Shown here piece after piece: positions 49,527-60,290 of a stretch of DNA of 64,000 nucleotides; position 1 is the stretch's first letter, and every line of letters begins with the position of its first letter. Source of the stretch: Alentia gelatinosa. Taxonomy: Eukaryota; Annelida; Polychaeta; Phyllodocida; Polynoidae. The position numbers and the translations under genes were made by a program. The notes beneath the pieces are model-generated. The model searched no databases. It was not told where the DNA came from and was given only the letters and a program-made list of their open reading frames with translations. The stretch is taken from positions 2,713,122 through 2,777,121 of the forward strand of contig OX465580.1 in the NCBI GenBank assembly GCA_950022655.1. The letters are read 5' to 3'.

Positions 49527-51386
49527 ATGTGCTGCCTTGTGAACTTGTGCATTTTCACTTTGTTGGCATGTTGTGTTTCCTTCTCAGTGGCAAGGGAAGG
49601 ATTGATGGAGGATGGTATTATTGTGTTTAAAGGTAATACATCACGCACCATAACAGGAGTATGGACGATGATAGTAACCATCCAACAACCATGGGGACCG
49701 CCTTTGGATCAATGGTACAACGCTACCCTCCGCATCATGCACACTCTCCGTAAGAGGATGAGAAAGGATATCCTGGAATCATGGAAGTTCCGTTTAAGCT
49801 TAATTTGTGACCGTGTAGAGTGGGGTCGATCCTTGCTGTCATCAACTGTCCCCATTGAGACTCTAACAGGAAGAAACAAGAGGGGACTTCTCAATATCGT
49901 GGGGAAGTTGAGCAAGTTTCTATTTGGTACCGCGACGTCGGCCGATGTGCGTGGTGTGCGAGACGAGCTGATGCGGCTGAGGTTGTCTTCCAGTGTGGTG
50001 CGTCACAACTACCGAAAAATGTTATCTGTCATGAATATCACACGATTATACACCAAAGAAAATAGAGAGGACATCAAATCACTGCAGAATGTAACAATGA
50101 CGTTATGGGAGATGGAAAACGGTTTGAAAGAACATTTGGAAGCTATCAACGAGGAAATGATACGATTGAGTATGAGTAGGGTGATCAATGAACATTTGCA
50201 GGTAATGGAAACCGTATCACATGACTTTGTCCGCCGTGCCGAGGTGTATCATAGGCATTTACTGGCCTTAGAGAGTGGAGACTTAAACAGAGATATCCTT
50301 CCCCCATGGATTATGAGACAAACTTTAGTGGCAATGAAGGATCATGACGAGATAGCCTTACCGGAACATTGGTATTATAGATTCACCAGAGTCAATCCCA
50401 TGTGGCCAGCTACTGATGGTCGAAACCAACTAGTGTATCAGGTGTCTTTGGTGTCTGTATCTCGGGAAATATTCTTGAACTACCACTTACAATACTTTCC
50501 TGTCCCATTTGATAAGACTCTGGATGTGAAAATTGTTGGCACAGAATTAGTCGCTATTTCGACTGATTCCCGCCAAGCTTTCTCCCCAACCGCTGCTAAG
50601 TGTATAGGGGCCGAGCCCACGGTGTGTTACCCTACTATTCTAAACATACCCGCTACATGTGAGGCTGGCATAGTGATATCATCTGACCCCCACGCATGCA
50701 ATGTAACCATATCTCGAGCCAGAGGGGATCGTTCTAGCGTGATACGTCTTCAGCGAGATTTCTCGAGGGTCATTGTGATTTCACGAGAATCTACTGTACT
50801 CAACCGTCTCTGTGTGAAGACAATTCCAGAAGTTATCAGCCACGTTGGTGTAAAGAGTTATGTGGTTCCTCCCTTATGTAAGCTTAATGGGGATAAATGG
50901 GAAATTGAAGGAATGGATATTGGTTATGCGGAGTATGCCATTAGGGCCAGACCACCATTGGTGTTGCCCAAATTGAATGTGACGTGGCCTAATCGGCTAG
51001 ACCCCCTACTTCTTAAATCTATAGATTTTACGAAAAGAACAACAATTCCCTTGATAGAACTTGACCAAATCCAGGAGGAGCCTGTATGGACGACCCAGTC
51101 TGGTATGTTATTTTCTGGAGGGAGTTTGCTGATTTTCGCGTTTATTGTTGTTGTAGGGTTTATTGGAGTGTTGTGGTATCTTTATAAGAAGAAAGTACTC
51201 AAATTTGACCTATCCCCCTTGAGGGAGGTGAAAAGCCAGGGTAGAGAACCAGCGCAGATTTTCATTTCTAATCAAATGGGAGACCCGACTGCCCAGGCTA
51301 AGGCAAACCCCCCTGTAACGGCTAAGATGAAGGCCATTGCTATCCCTAAAATAGAGTTAAAGCCTTCGAAAGCCAATAAGGCATAA
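49527..51386 (+). CDS. env: Envelope glycoprotein, baculovirus-F/errantivirus type (619 aa), intact
   Basis: N-terminal signal peptide (residues 1-22). A short N-terminal subunit ends at a furin-type site RNKR (116-119). It is followed at once by a glycine-initiated hydrophobic stretch with the FGTATSADV-type motif (120-141), the hallmark of baculovirus F proteins and errantivirus Env. A heptad-like helical region (~150-235) follows. Ectodomain cysteines and several N-x-S/T sites come next, then one transmembrane segment (~531-551) and a ~68-residue basic tail. Class I membrane-fusion protein by family. The frame is uninterrupted although pol is broken. It would be translated from a spliced RNA in the known relatives. 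Confidence 0.9.
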   Translation: MCCLVNLCIFTLLACCVSFSVAREGLMEDGIIVFKGNTSRTITGVWTMIVTIQQPWGPPLDQWYNATLRIMHTLRKRMRKDILESWKFRLSLICDRVEWGRSLLSSTVPIETLTGRNKRGLLNIVGKLSKFLFGTATSADVRGVRDELMRLRLSSSVVRHNYRKMLSVMNITRLYTKENREDIKSLQNVTMTLWEMENGLKEHLEAINEEMIRLSMSRVINEHLQVMETVSHDFVRRAEVYHRHLLALESGDLNRDILPPWIMRQTLVAMKDHDEIALPEHWYYRFTRVNPMWPATDGRNQLVYQVSLVSVSREIFLNYHLQYFPVPFDKTLDVKIVGTELVAISTDSRQAFSPTAAKCIGAEPTVCYPTILNIPATCEAGIVISSDPHACNVTISRARGDRSSVIRLQRDFSRVIVISRESTVLNRLCVKTIPEVISHVGVKSYVVPPLCKLNGDKWEIEGMDIGYAEYAIRARPPLVLPKLNVTWPNRLDPLLLKSIDFTKRTTIPLIELDQIQEEPVWTTQSGMLFSGGSLLIFAFIVVVGFIGVLWYLYKKKVLKFDLSPLREVKSQGREPAQIFISNQMGDPTAQAKANPPVTAKMKAIAIPKIELKPSKANKA

Positions 51387-51642
51387 TAGGGGGGTTGACT
51401 ACTAAGAATGTAAACGATTGTGTTTGTCTAATCATAAGGTGTTTTGTAGTATGTGATTGCCCTATTTATCGCGGAGTGCATTGATTAATGGGATATTTGC
51501 ATGGTTTGGAAGCCAGTTTTAGTTTATCATACTGAGATGATCCTCCATACTACGTGAGTGGATTTTGTCGGAAAAGAGGGAACAGGGAGGTCCTCCTCTT
51601 ATTTCATTTTCAAATGCTTAAAAAGTTGTTGTGGGAGTGATA
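51387..51642 (+). other. Retroelement 3' untranslated region
   Basis: Non-coding between env stop and 3' LTR. A purine-rich GGAAAAGAGGGAACAGGGAGG-like tract lies at 51570-51590, and GTTGTGGGAGTGATA immediately precedes the LTR. The true polypurine tract is uncertain. Confidence 0.5.
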
Positions 51643-51971
51643 TGTAAAATCCAGATATGAACTATTATGATACATTAGTAGATGATTCATAATATATAAT
51701 ATGATTATACAGGGGATGGTTAATATGAATTGTTGGTGGGTTTCAAGCATATGGATTACTCGGTCATACTTATTTGGAGGGACAGCGGATACTTGTGATA
51801 CGTTGCTATGGTGACCAGTTGGGGGTGTGCATGAGTCATATGACGTGGCTGTATCTAGGGGGTGTGGCTAAGCCCGGAGCGCCGAGAGGATATGGAGAAT
51901 AAAGCAGTCTGCTCTGAACCTACAACAAGTCAAGACGTTTCTGTGTTACTCTCTCTCTCTCCCAGTTTACA
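51643..51971 (+). repeat. 3' LTR (329 bp)
   Basis: Same as the 5' LTR except for loss of the 83-bp segment between ATGGTTA repeats and about one base change (GTGCGTGAG versus GTGCATGAG). Confidence 0.95.
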
Positions 51972-52045
51972 ACCTCGCACAGTGTTATTTATGCAACGAG
52001 GTGAATAAAAAAACCCAGACCAATGAGCATGACCATTCAAGTGTT

Positions 52046-53049
52046 TTATAGCATAATACATAATATCATAAGTGGTTTATTAAACCACAGAATTGTGTGT
52101 GAACTTACCCAAATCCATCCCGAATGGTCAGAACCTAAGGCTACCCCCAAACTCCCGATACTACGATCACTTTCACTGAAGCAATCAACTTGTCACATCA
52201 CCAGGGCCAAACTACAATGTGAATCTGAATATATCACACAGATCAGTGTCTTCTTTTAGTCATTGTTAGGTTGTCAGATCAGTGTTGGGGTTTAAATTGT
52301 ATAAAACAACATGTTCTTTCATGGACACTGACAGCTTCACGCGGCCATAATTTTTGACGACATAATTTCACACTGCGCTGCTCCAGTTTATAGCTCCACA
52401 AAACCTGTTCGTATATTGCTTGAGTGATGCAGTGTGAACATAATTTGTCCAGGTCGCCTCATCACCACAACAATTCGTTTAGCAACGTCAAAATAGAGCC
52501 TCTACAATGGTTTTAAAGATCATAATTATCTTTTGTCTGTTGATATTAAACTGATTACCCTATTTGCACAATTCATTATAGCATGTGTCCTTCTCTGACT
52601 GGCCCATGAATCAAAGACTTGTCCACTCTGACCAGAATCTCCTGTTTATAACCCCAAACCATTCCCTGTAACGCTATACCTCCCTCCACCCCCTCCCCCT
52701 CCCCTCCTCCAGTTCCCTGGCTGCCTGTGTTGTCATAGCAATAAATTTAGCCTACTCCTGACTGTGACTCGATTGATTGAGATCAGAGTGAGAGGGTATC
52801 AATCTCCCAGCGGATATCCTGACCAGTAGCCAGACCTCTGCTTGGGGAGTTTGGCGCAAAATCGCGCCAGTCTACACAGCGATTACGGATGAGACCAGTC
52901 CCTGTGTCAATCAGAAGGGGTGGAGGGGTACGACACAGGGACTGAGGCCAGTCTATTCTTCCCCCTCCAGCATGTCTTCTATTTTTCTTTTAATCTGCTG
53001 ATTGAGATCCAGAGTCCAGTCACTAACAAGTGGCCAATATTATAGAGGA
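52046..53049. other. No gene seen
   Basis: A pyrimidine-rich C/T tract is at 52678-52715. Short frames only. Confidence 0.45.
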
Positions 53050-53340
53050 AACCCATGAAAGTTTAGGGTCAGAGCCTGTATCCCATCGAGTTTGAATCAC
53101 GTAGTAATTCACAAGGCGAAGCCGCGTGAATTATGTAGCGATTCAAACGAGATGGGATTGAGCTTTGACCCTAAACTTGAATGGGTTTCTGAATTTATCT
53201 CACCCTTCACATTATATAATTGGCTAACATTTGTGACATAATCCACCATTGGATATTTTTCCTAAATATCTCATGGGCGTTAGATACGAGTTCCCAATGT
53301 TAAGTCTATAATGAAAAAATATCTGGGGTGAGATAAATGT
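53050..53340. mobile_element. Hairpin-module element (TTATCTCACCC ends)
   Basis: Arms AAACCCATGAAAGTTTAGGGTC / GACCCTAAACTTGAATGGGTTT and CCCATCGAGTTTGAATC / GATTCAAACGAGATGGG, tip ACAAGGCGAAGCCGCGTG (53110-53127). Inner block TTTATCTCACCC (53192) to GGGGTGAGATAA (53324-53335) with AATGTTAAGTCTATA before the end. Confidence 0.8.
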
Positions 53341-53369
53341 TGGTATCTCCCCTCTGCCTACCTGCCTCT

Positions 53370-53660
53370 GTGATGTAAGTAGTACAGTTGGCGTTTGAAT
53401 TTCGTCATAGCAATCTCTGCTCTGGTGGCCAGTGTAGCTCTACCCTCACGTGACCCTAATTTATGCAGCGACCTCGACATTCGCTGCGCACCAGGAGGTG
53501 GGAGGGTGTACTGGCCACTAGAGCAGACGAAATTCAAACGCCGATATCTTCGGAACGGTGGAGCCAATCTTCTTCATATTTGGTACAATTATAGGTTATA
53601 TGTATCCCTTAGTCTTGTTAAAATGTCATCGCTTAATTTTCTCGGAAAGGGGATCCTCTA
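53370..53660. repeat. Conserved module, two copies in inverted orientation
   Basis: GGCGTTTGAATTTCGTCATAG...CTCTGGTGGCCAGTGTA (inverse) faces TGTACTGGCCACTAGAGCAG...GAAATTCAAACGCCGATATC, then TCTTCATATTTGGTACAATT. Same module as 29855-30010. Confidence 0.75.
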
Positions 53661-53679
53661 TATGTGCACAGTGAGGTTT

Positions 53680-53862
53680 TATAGAACCTAAGATAGTTCT
53701 ATACTTGAGACACTTTTAGCGGCGATCTCCCATGCGCACTATGACACCGTCTATAGCACACCGGCCATCTTTTGTCGCCAAAACTGTCATGAGATCGCTG
53801 GTTGGTCTTGGGCCTCCCTGGCCACACAATGGTCGTGACTAAAAAACAGGGCCCCGGTTCTT
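53680..53862 (+). mobile_element. GGGCCCTGTTTTTTAG-family right part
   Basis: ATAGAACCTAAGATAGTTCT, CGGCCATCTTTTGTCG, ending GTGACTAAAAAACAGGGCCC; the left end is missing. Confidence 0.7.
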
Positions 53863-54049
53863 CAGTGGTCAGATGACCCTGCACACCTTAAACTGCCTTC
53901 CCGACAGACAAGGTACCAAGGTAAGATAGTCCTACTCGTCGATAGACCAAGACTGGAAATGTACCGCCACTCTCCTCTGTACCTTGGTAATGAAATCTGG
54001 GACCTTCTAACCACTGAATATTCAAACAGTCAAAGACATTACTATACAC

Positions 54050-54390
54050 CCATGCCGTACATACTGTAAATACGCACCGTTTCGGCATATGACGTAAAAA
54101 TACTGTACGGACCGCTGGTCCGTACACTAAAATACGGACCACCTTGCCATACACATTTATTAACATATCTGTTGTTTAAAATTAAATTAATGATTAAAAT
54201 TATTTTGGGGGGTATATAGTAAATATATAATGTCCAACCATGCTTGTACAAGTCACAGAACCTGATGATAATTTATGGTTTGTACGGAACTCGGCATAAA
54301 TGCCTGGGTCCATACAAACCGTAAATTACTGTCTCGTTCTGTGAATTGTACAGCACGGTTAGGACGTTCTATATAAATACTTACTACAAA
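54050..54390. repeat. GGTCCGTAC family repeat, copy 2
   Basis: Collinear with 26990-27300: GCATATGACGTAAAAATACT, palindrome CGGACCGCTGGTCCG, TATATAGTAAATATATAATG, GTTCTGTGAATTGTACAGCA. Confidence 0.75.
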
Positions 54391-55299
54391 ATGTTTGTGA
54401 AAGACTTTCTCTTGGGTAAAACTAACTTATAGTAAGTTGAGGAACTCTGCTACTGGTCGCAGCTGTTTTTGTCAACTGTCTGTCAACCGTTTCTGTCGAC
54501 TGTTTGTCAATGGTTTATGTAAATTATCTGTTTGTATTGAATTGCGTCTTATGACGTATGTCACCATGTTCGGAAATACGTTTAAACACGCCTAATCAGG
54601 GTGAACTGTATCCTCCTAAGTTGAAAAAAAGCTCACAGGAAAGGGTCTTCATATACAAGCCTAGATTATTAAACGGGCCCCTGCTGGTGGCAGCTCTGCT
54701 TTCCTCTACCAGACATCCTTACAAAGCAAAAGCCATGGGGCCGTTGAATAATAGACCTATGATAGAAAAAGGATCGTATAAGGGCTCCAAAACGTAGCAA
54801 GGGAAAATATGTCATAGGGATATGAGCTTTTGACAATACAAGAAACCTAAAGGACAAATCTGGTGTAGAATAGGAAAGTGTTTATTTTGTAAATAGCGTC
54901 CATTTATCGGCCATTTGCCATCTCTTCATGTCAAACTTGTTTATCATGCACTAAATCATATCTAAATTAAAAGGTATTGTGCTATAACCAAAGTTATGCA
55001 CAATATATGGTTATTTTGGAAATGAAAGATTGTTAAAATGTATAAAAATGATGATTTATTAAATATTAAAAATATAATGTAAAATGTAGTTTACGTATGA
55101 ATATTGTTGTACACGTATGGATATTGAAGTATACGTATGGTTTGTTATATACGAGGACACACTGATACTACGTATGTGTGTATGATGTCCAATGTTATGA
55201 TAAAGTGTTAGTGTTGGTTGTTGACAATACATTGAGTGTTGGTATTAGATATGGTATGGCAAAGTATTAATCATGACTGTCTACCAAGCCACATTATGG
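54391..55299. other. No recognised gene
   Basis: A 79-codon plus frame (54558-54797) with no family likeness is probably chance. ACGTATG words recur at 55091-55142. Confidence 0.4.
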
Positions 55300-56682
55300 G
55301 CTGAGTATACTTTAAGGTAGATAGCCATGAGAGAAGCGATGTTTCCTTGTACTACTAGCTGGTCTTTGGGGAACACCGCGCTTCTGGGAATAGACCCTCT
55401 GACGTCACCATGCCGACAGAGGGTCGCCTCTGGAGTTCCCTGGGGAAGATCCATCTCAGGGTATTCCCGAATTCCCGCAGCATTAACATAACCATGTGTG
55501 TCTCGAACTTACGTGAACTTAAACGAGATTCATTCCAAATTTCCCATGATCCTTTAGTAAATGCTCATTCTCGATCTGCTCCCGAGCTGACCATATCGTC
55601 AGTCTCCAGCACCACCGTCTGCAGTCCAGACACATTCTGCTTGGTTCCGGATACCGGCAGAAGTGCGCGGATGCAGCATTGAAATTATATCATGTAGGAA
55701 CAGCTAAGGCAACTTACTTAGTGGCTTTTGGATTGTGAAAGTGTCTTGGATCTGGACTATCCAAGAACACACGTATTGAATTGGACTTACATAGGAATCT
55801 TCTAAACTTACAATGTTCTGACTTGAACATTATCACTTAACTAAGTGATCGGACTTCGTTAGTAATTTCCCAACTTCTCCACGAATTGGATTTGTGATCT
55901 ATTGAGTTAGAGGAATCTTGTGAGTTCACTTCGGACATTCAATATCTGGTGAGTTATACTGCAATTACATAGTATTGCTTATGTTGGTTATTAGTACAAA
56001 CTGATCATCTCTTATCACCTTGCGTGATGTTCTACACTCTCTAAATCATGCAACGAACATTGTATTAAGAAGATATAAGATCAATGACTTGAATATTCTC
56101 CACAGAATTACGTGGTTTATTCAGACACCCAGTGAAATCTGGTTCCACTACGACTTTGGTCCCTGACATATCATCAGACTTCTTAATGATGCAATATGTA
56201 TGAACATTGTCATATTATACTGAGTTTATGATACTTCTTTGATACCATTTGTTGTGCCTTTATATATGTGTGAAACGTTTGAATTATTAAAAGACTTATC
56301 AAAGTTACTTCAATCCTTGTCCTCATCCAGGATAGTCATGACACGATTATTATAGTACCCAGAATACGTTAGTTTCCTTACTTAATTAATATCCATATTA
56401 ATTAAAGATCTCCTTATGGTTTCCTCGCTGTGCGCAAGGGGTTGCAGAGTCTGGTAGCCTTGCGTACACACAGCATTAGAGTTGCTCCTACCTTCCCCCC
56501 AACGTTACGTAACAAATTAGTATATTATTTATTATAATTATATAATAACTTACTGAAACAAAGTAATCATGAATACGTATAACATCTACTGGTTAACGTG
56601 AACAATGGAGATAGGCGTAATATCCATCTCTATCACGCTTACATATTTAGTTAGATAATTACAAAATACAAATGAGCGCAAT
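55300..56682 (+). repeat. Large dispersed family X, left part of a copy split by a LINE
   Basis: GGCGTAATATCCATCTCTATCACG (56614-56637) aligns with the reverse of 28690-28730. The stretch continues beyond the LINE at 59930-60290, with GAATCCACGTCC and CGCTAGGTGTCGCC. ATTATTAAAAGACTTATC...AATCCTTGTCCTCATCC (56283-56330) looks like an LTR end. No ORF of recognisable family. Identity as an LTR/leader region is a guess. Confidence 0.45.
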
Positions 56683-59600
56683 TTTTTTTTTTTTATATAG
56701 ATTTTATTAGGGTCTTTAGTACAACTCCAGGCTCGGCTGCTGCCGTTCTGCCGCCTGGTCCCTCTTACATGTCATGGCAAATTACATTTCATTTGCTAAC
56801 GTACAGGCTGGCTTCTTTCTCTACTTATCTCGTCAATTCAAGACATTTCAGACCCGTTTTTCTTGCTGTGGATTAATGAGATGAGATGAGATGAATGATA
56901 ACTACCGATTCAACAATAACGCTTCATTTCTTCTTCTACTTAGAATGGTGTGTTTCTACAGTTACATCGAACTAAGCTGCCTTACAGTCCTTATACTTAT
57001 AGAGTTTGTCCATTGTATCATAGTTCATGACATATGACCCATCTACTGTCCAGTAATAACTTTAGGATATCGTCTACTAGATTCTAACTTATTGTCTAAC
57101 AGCCAAACATTTGTATAAACAATTGTAGTAGGGTCAGTTGGAAAATAACCTTCACAATCACGCTTAACATTAATAACAATACCATCATGGGTATAGTCTA
57201 AGGTAACTTGTTACTTGTTTTGTTATCATAAAATTATCAAGAGATTAAATCGGTCGTGCCATGAATCATTGTTGCAACGCAAGCAAGTGATTGATAACAA
57301 TCCAGAAAAGAAGAAATAATACATGATTTTGAGAGGATTATACATGTAGGGTCAAAATTAGACTGCCATTGATCCTTCATAATATATCATACATAAAAAT
57401 ACGGTATACGAGATGCAGATACATAATAATGAGACAATAAGAGTGTTGTCTCGTTGCAACGCAATCAAGACCTGTACCTTATTGTAACTGTTATATCAGT
57501 TATTAATATAGCAGCGGGGATGGAATTTCTTAATCAATATTTTAAACTTTTCCACTTCCACAATGGTTGTATATATTTCTTCCAGCTTATTCCAGGACTC
57601 TATTGCTTTACAAAAGAATGAATTGTTAAATACCGGATTTTTCAAGGGCGGTTGCAATAAACGAATCCCAGTTTTCCTTCTCGTAGGCAGGTCCCTGTTA
57701 TCAATTAAATTCTGTTCATGTTTTAGGGTAAATGCATAAAAGAGTAGGTGTGTGTCTCTTCTATCCTTTAATAGTTTAAGTTTTGACTCTTCATGTAGCT
57801 GGGCCGTGTTCATTAGGGGGTTTGGTTCTAATTTTACTTTATAAATGCATCTTAAAAATTTATTTTGTAGCTTCTGCTGGGATTCGGTGGTTTTTTGTTT
57901 ATTATCATCAGATATTAAATCACAGTAATCAAAAAAAGGTAATACAGTTGTTTTATAAATCTGGAGAGCGGTAAACTTATCAATCAATTTTCTTATTTTT
58001 GAAAATAAAAAGTATTTATGTGATACCCTAGCTAATACCGCCTTTCTTTGATCATGGAATTTCAGCTGTCTGTCTATTACTAACCCTAGGTATTTAAATG
58101 ACAGTACTTGCTGGAGTTCAACATTATTAAGTCTGACAACGTCGTCTGAAGTTTTTCGACTAGTAGAGTGGGTCATCCAGACTGTTTTATTTTCATTTAT
58201 AGTTAATAAATTAGATTTACACCATGTTTCAATTTTGGGAAGTAGTTGTATTAAGTTACCAGTTGTTGGAGTGGTTATGACCGTATCATCAGCATATAAA
58301 ATGGTATTACATGCATTTTGTGGGAGCGTTTCCATGAGATCATTTATATAACAAAGAAAAAAGGTCGGCCCCAAGACAGATCCCTGCGGTACTCCGCAAT
58401 TTACAGGGAGGGTCGTTGATATTTGATTATTAAAAGACACCCTTTGTTTCCGGTTAGTAAGGTAGCTATTTATCCAATTACAGGTTCTATTATCCAAGCC
58501 TAGTTTGTAGATTTTATGTAATAGCAAGTTATGAGGTACAGTGTCGAATGCCTTTTTAAAGTCTAAGAATATTGAGGATAAGCTGTTAGTGTTATTGATG
58601 TGGTCATAGATGTATCTAAGATATTTAGTTATTGCAGTTAGTGTAGATCGTTTTCTTCTAAAGCCATATTGTGCATCGGTTAGTTTGAAATTAGTTTCTA
58701 AATAAGATCTTAACCTATTGTTCACTATTCTCTCCAAAACCTTTCCGGGGACAGGCAGTATACTGATTGGTCTTAAGTCATTTGCTGATGAGACATTTTC
58801 TTTCTTCGGGAGAGCAGTTATAGTCGCACATTTCCATGTTGTAGGGTAAAAGGAGTGATAAATAGTAGCATTGAATAGTGTGCGTAGTTTTTCGGGATCG
58901 GCTTTAAAAGCAATTTTGATTATAAAAGTTTTCACATTATTAACTGCTGATGATTTAGATGTGTCTATTTTTTTGACATTGTCATTAACTTCTTTTAGCG
59001 TGATTGGTTCATCGAACAGTGAAGAATCATCATTCCTTGTAGGAAAAGGTAATTCATAGTGAGCTGGTGGGGGGAGTTTCGATGCCAAATTAATGCCAAT
59101 GTTAGCAAAAAAATTGTTGATGTGTTCAGCCATTTTGTTTTCAGGTACCACTTCATTATTAACTGGATCTATCAACTTTTTTACAGGAGAAAATTTTTCT
59201 TTTGGGATTAGATCACGTATATTTCTCCAAAATTTCTTTGGGTCACCTTTGTCCCTTTTCAATAACCTCTTTATCGTTTTTCTTTTTTTTTGCACAATAA
59301 GACTCTTAGTTCTATTTCGAAAAAACTTTGCTATCCTCCAATCGTCTTCCCTATTGGTATTTCTAGCTCTTCTATATTGATAATCTCTGTTACGTATTGC
59401 TGTTAGTATTTCATCATCAAGCCACTTTGGTTTATTTCTCGATACATAGATCTTTCTTAGTGGGGCCATCACGTCTAATGCTTTCTCTATATTCGTTAAC
59501 ATTATTGTCCATAGACCATCAGGAGTGTTTTCAATGGTAAAGTTATCCCAATTACCATTCATATAATTTTCTGTAAACCTTATTCTATCAAATTGCTTAT

Positions 59601-59931
59601 AGCTACGAGCAAACCTTAAGGTTTTAGGAATCTTGTTCCGTGGGCATTTGACAATCAGTATAATTGGAAGATGATCACTAATATTATAATTAACTATACC
59701 TGCTTTCTTTACTATAGGAATATTTGTGTATATATGATCAATCACTGTGGCAGTTTTTTGAGTAACTCTTGTTGGTATGTCTACTAATTGCTTCAGATTA
59801 TATGCACGGCCAAATTTTAATATATGTTGATTTCTTAGTCTTCGATCATTATAGTCAAGGTTAATGTCACCCATTATAATTATGTTATTAATATCCTGAT
59901 TCTGTTCCAGTATTCCTTCTAGTTGCAATTA
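56683..59931 (-). mobile_element. 5'-truncated APE-type LINE with poly(A) tail
   Basis: Poly(A) tail on the minus strand at 56683-56698, preceded by AATAAAATC. A single uninterrupted frame lies at 59928-57496. The element inserted into family X sequence. Truncation lies inside the endonuclease: a stop codon sits directly before the first codon and no ATG start exists. Confidence 0.9.
57496..59928 (-). CDS. LINE ORF2 fragment: endonuclease C-terminus and reverse transcriptase (810 codons)
   Basis: The AP-like endonuclease remnant shows MGDINLDY (residues 19-26) and ISDHLPI (83-89). Reverse transcriptase follows: LRPISILPVPGKVLERI, YGFRRKRST, FLDFKKAFDTVPH, GVPQGSVLGP, the catalytic YADD (about 544-547), LTINENKT and FKYLGLVID. 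The C-terminus has a WNKL motif. The arrangement fits the Jockey/CR1-like clades of non-LTR retrotransposons; the exact clade is not assigned. The frame is fully open, so the copy is young, but it cannot start translation normally. The stop is followed by ~800 bases of 3' UTR. Confidence 0.9.
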   Translation of the reverse strand: MQLEGILEQNQDINNIIIMGDINLDYNDRRLRNQHILKFGRAYNLKQLVDIPTRVTQKTATVIDHIYTNIPIVKKAGIVNYNISDHLPIILIVKCPRNKIPKTLRFARSYKQFDRIRFTENYMNGNWDNFTIENTPDGLWTIMLTNIEKALDVMAPLRKIYVSRNKPKWLDDEILTAIRNRDYQYRRARNTNREDDWRIAKFFRNRTKSLIVQKKRKTIKRLLKRDKGDPKKFWRNIRDLIPKEKFSPVKKLIDPVNNEVVPENKMAEHINNFFANIGINLASKLPPPAHYELPFPTRNDDSSLFDEPITLKEVNDNVKKIDTSKSSAVNNVKTFIIKIAFKADPEKLRTLFNATIYHSFYPTTWKCATITALPKKENVSSANDLRPISILPVPGKVLERIVNNRLRSYLETNFKLTDAQYGFRRKRSTLTAITKYLRYIYDHINNTNSLSSIFLDFKKAFDTVPHNLLLHKIYKLGLDNRTCNWINSYLTNRKQRVSFNNQISTTLPVNCGVPQGSVLGPTFFLCYINDLMETLPQNACNTILYADDTVITTPTTGNLIQLLPKIETWCKSNLLTINENKTVWMTHSTSRKTSDDVVRLNNVELQQVLSFKYLGLVIDRQLKFHDQRKAVLARVSHKYFLFSKIRKLIDKFTALQIYKTTVLPFFDYCDLISDDNKQKTTESQQKLQNKFLRCIYKVKLEPNPLMNTAQLHEESKLKLLKDRRDTHLLFYAFTLKHEQNLIDNRDLPTRRKTGIRLLQPPLKNPVFNNSFFCKAIESWNKLEEIYTTIVEVEKFKILIKKFHPRCYINN

Positions 59932-60290
59932 GTTAATGATTGAGTTATGGTCATTTGTTAAGGTCTCATAGAAGTGTAAGAAGCGAATCCACGTCCATTT
60001 TAACGACGTTCACCGCTAGGTGTCGCCACTGTTGACATAGTTTAATTAAGTTAATTCCGTACTTCTCTTCTTGGACACTACGTGCAGTAATTAGGGTATA
60101 TGAATATTTCTGTAGTTCCTGAAGTCGCCGTTAGGTGATGCCAGGTGTTCTATAAGGTTTAATTGAGTTAAGTAAGCCTTCCACCAGATGTCACTACGTC
60201 CTCACGTAGTACTTCTAGGTGTATACGTATAGACTTCATACCTTCCTCCCTATCTTACGTATTAAGTAATTATAAATATACATTACATCT
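59932..60290 (+). repeat. Family X, right part of the split copy
   Basis: Two internal diverged repeats CGTTCACCGCTAGGTGTCGCC and GTCGCCGTTAGGTGATGCC with matching flanks (AAGTTAATTCCGTACTTCTC / ACGTAGTACTTCTAG). Matches 20278-20330. Confidence 0.5.

Larger units (their letters stand above)
43992..51971 (+). mobile_element. Gypsy/Ty3-type LTR retroelement with env, ~8.0 kb
   Basis: Flanked by the 4-bp duplication ACCT (43988-43991, 51972-51975). LTRs begin TGTAAAATCC and end CCCAGTTTACA. Order LTR, gag, PR, RT, RNase H, integrase, env, LTR, as in errantiviruses and other env-bearing Gypsy elements. Apart from one 83-bp length difference the LTRs are almost identical, so the insertion is recent. 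Gag and env frames are open; pol is broken in four places. Confidence 0.95.
43783..52045. mobile_element. Hairpin-module element split by the LTR retroelement
   Basis: Left part 43783-43991: TTATCCTACC...CCATAGGATTAACA, GGGTAGGATAA (43885-43897), hairpin arm and tip ATGCTCGGCTAACACCT. Right part from 51972: ACCTCGCACAGTGTTATT... The LTR element entered at the hairpin tip. Confidence 0.75.

Noticed and set aside
54558..54797. 79-codon plus-strand ORF
   Set aside because: No motif, no splice context and no repeat support; consistent with chance.
59926..59931. True start of the LINE protein at TTG 59928
   Set aside because: An in-frame stop directly precedes it and the endonuclease is missing its N-terminal part; this is the truncation point, not a start.
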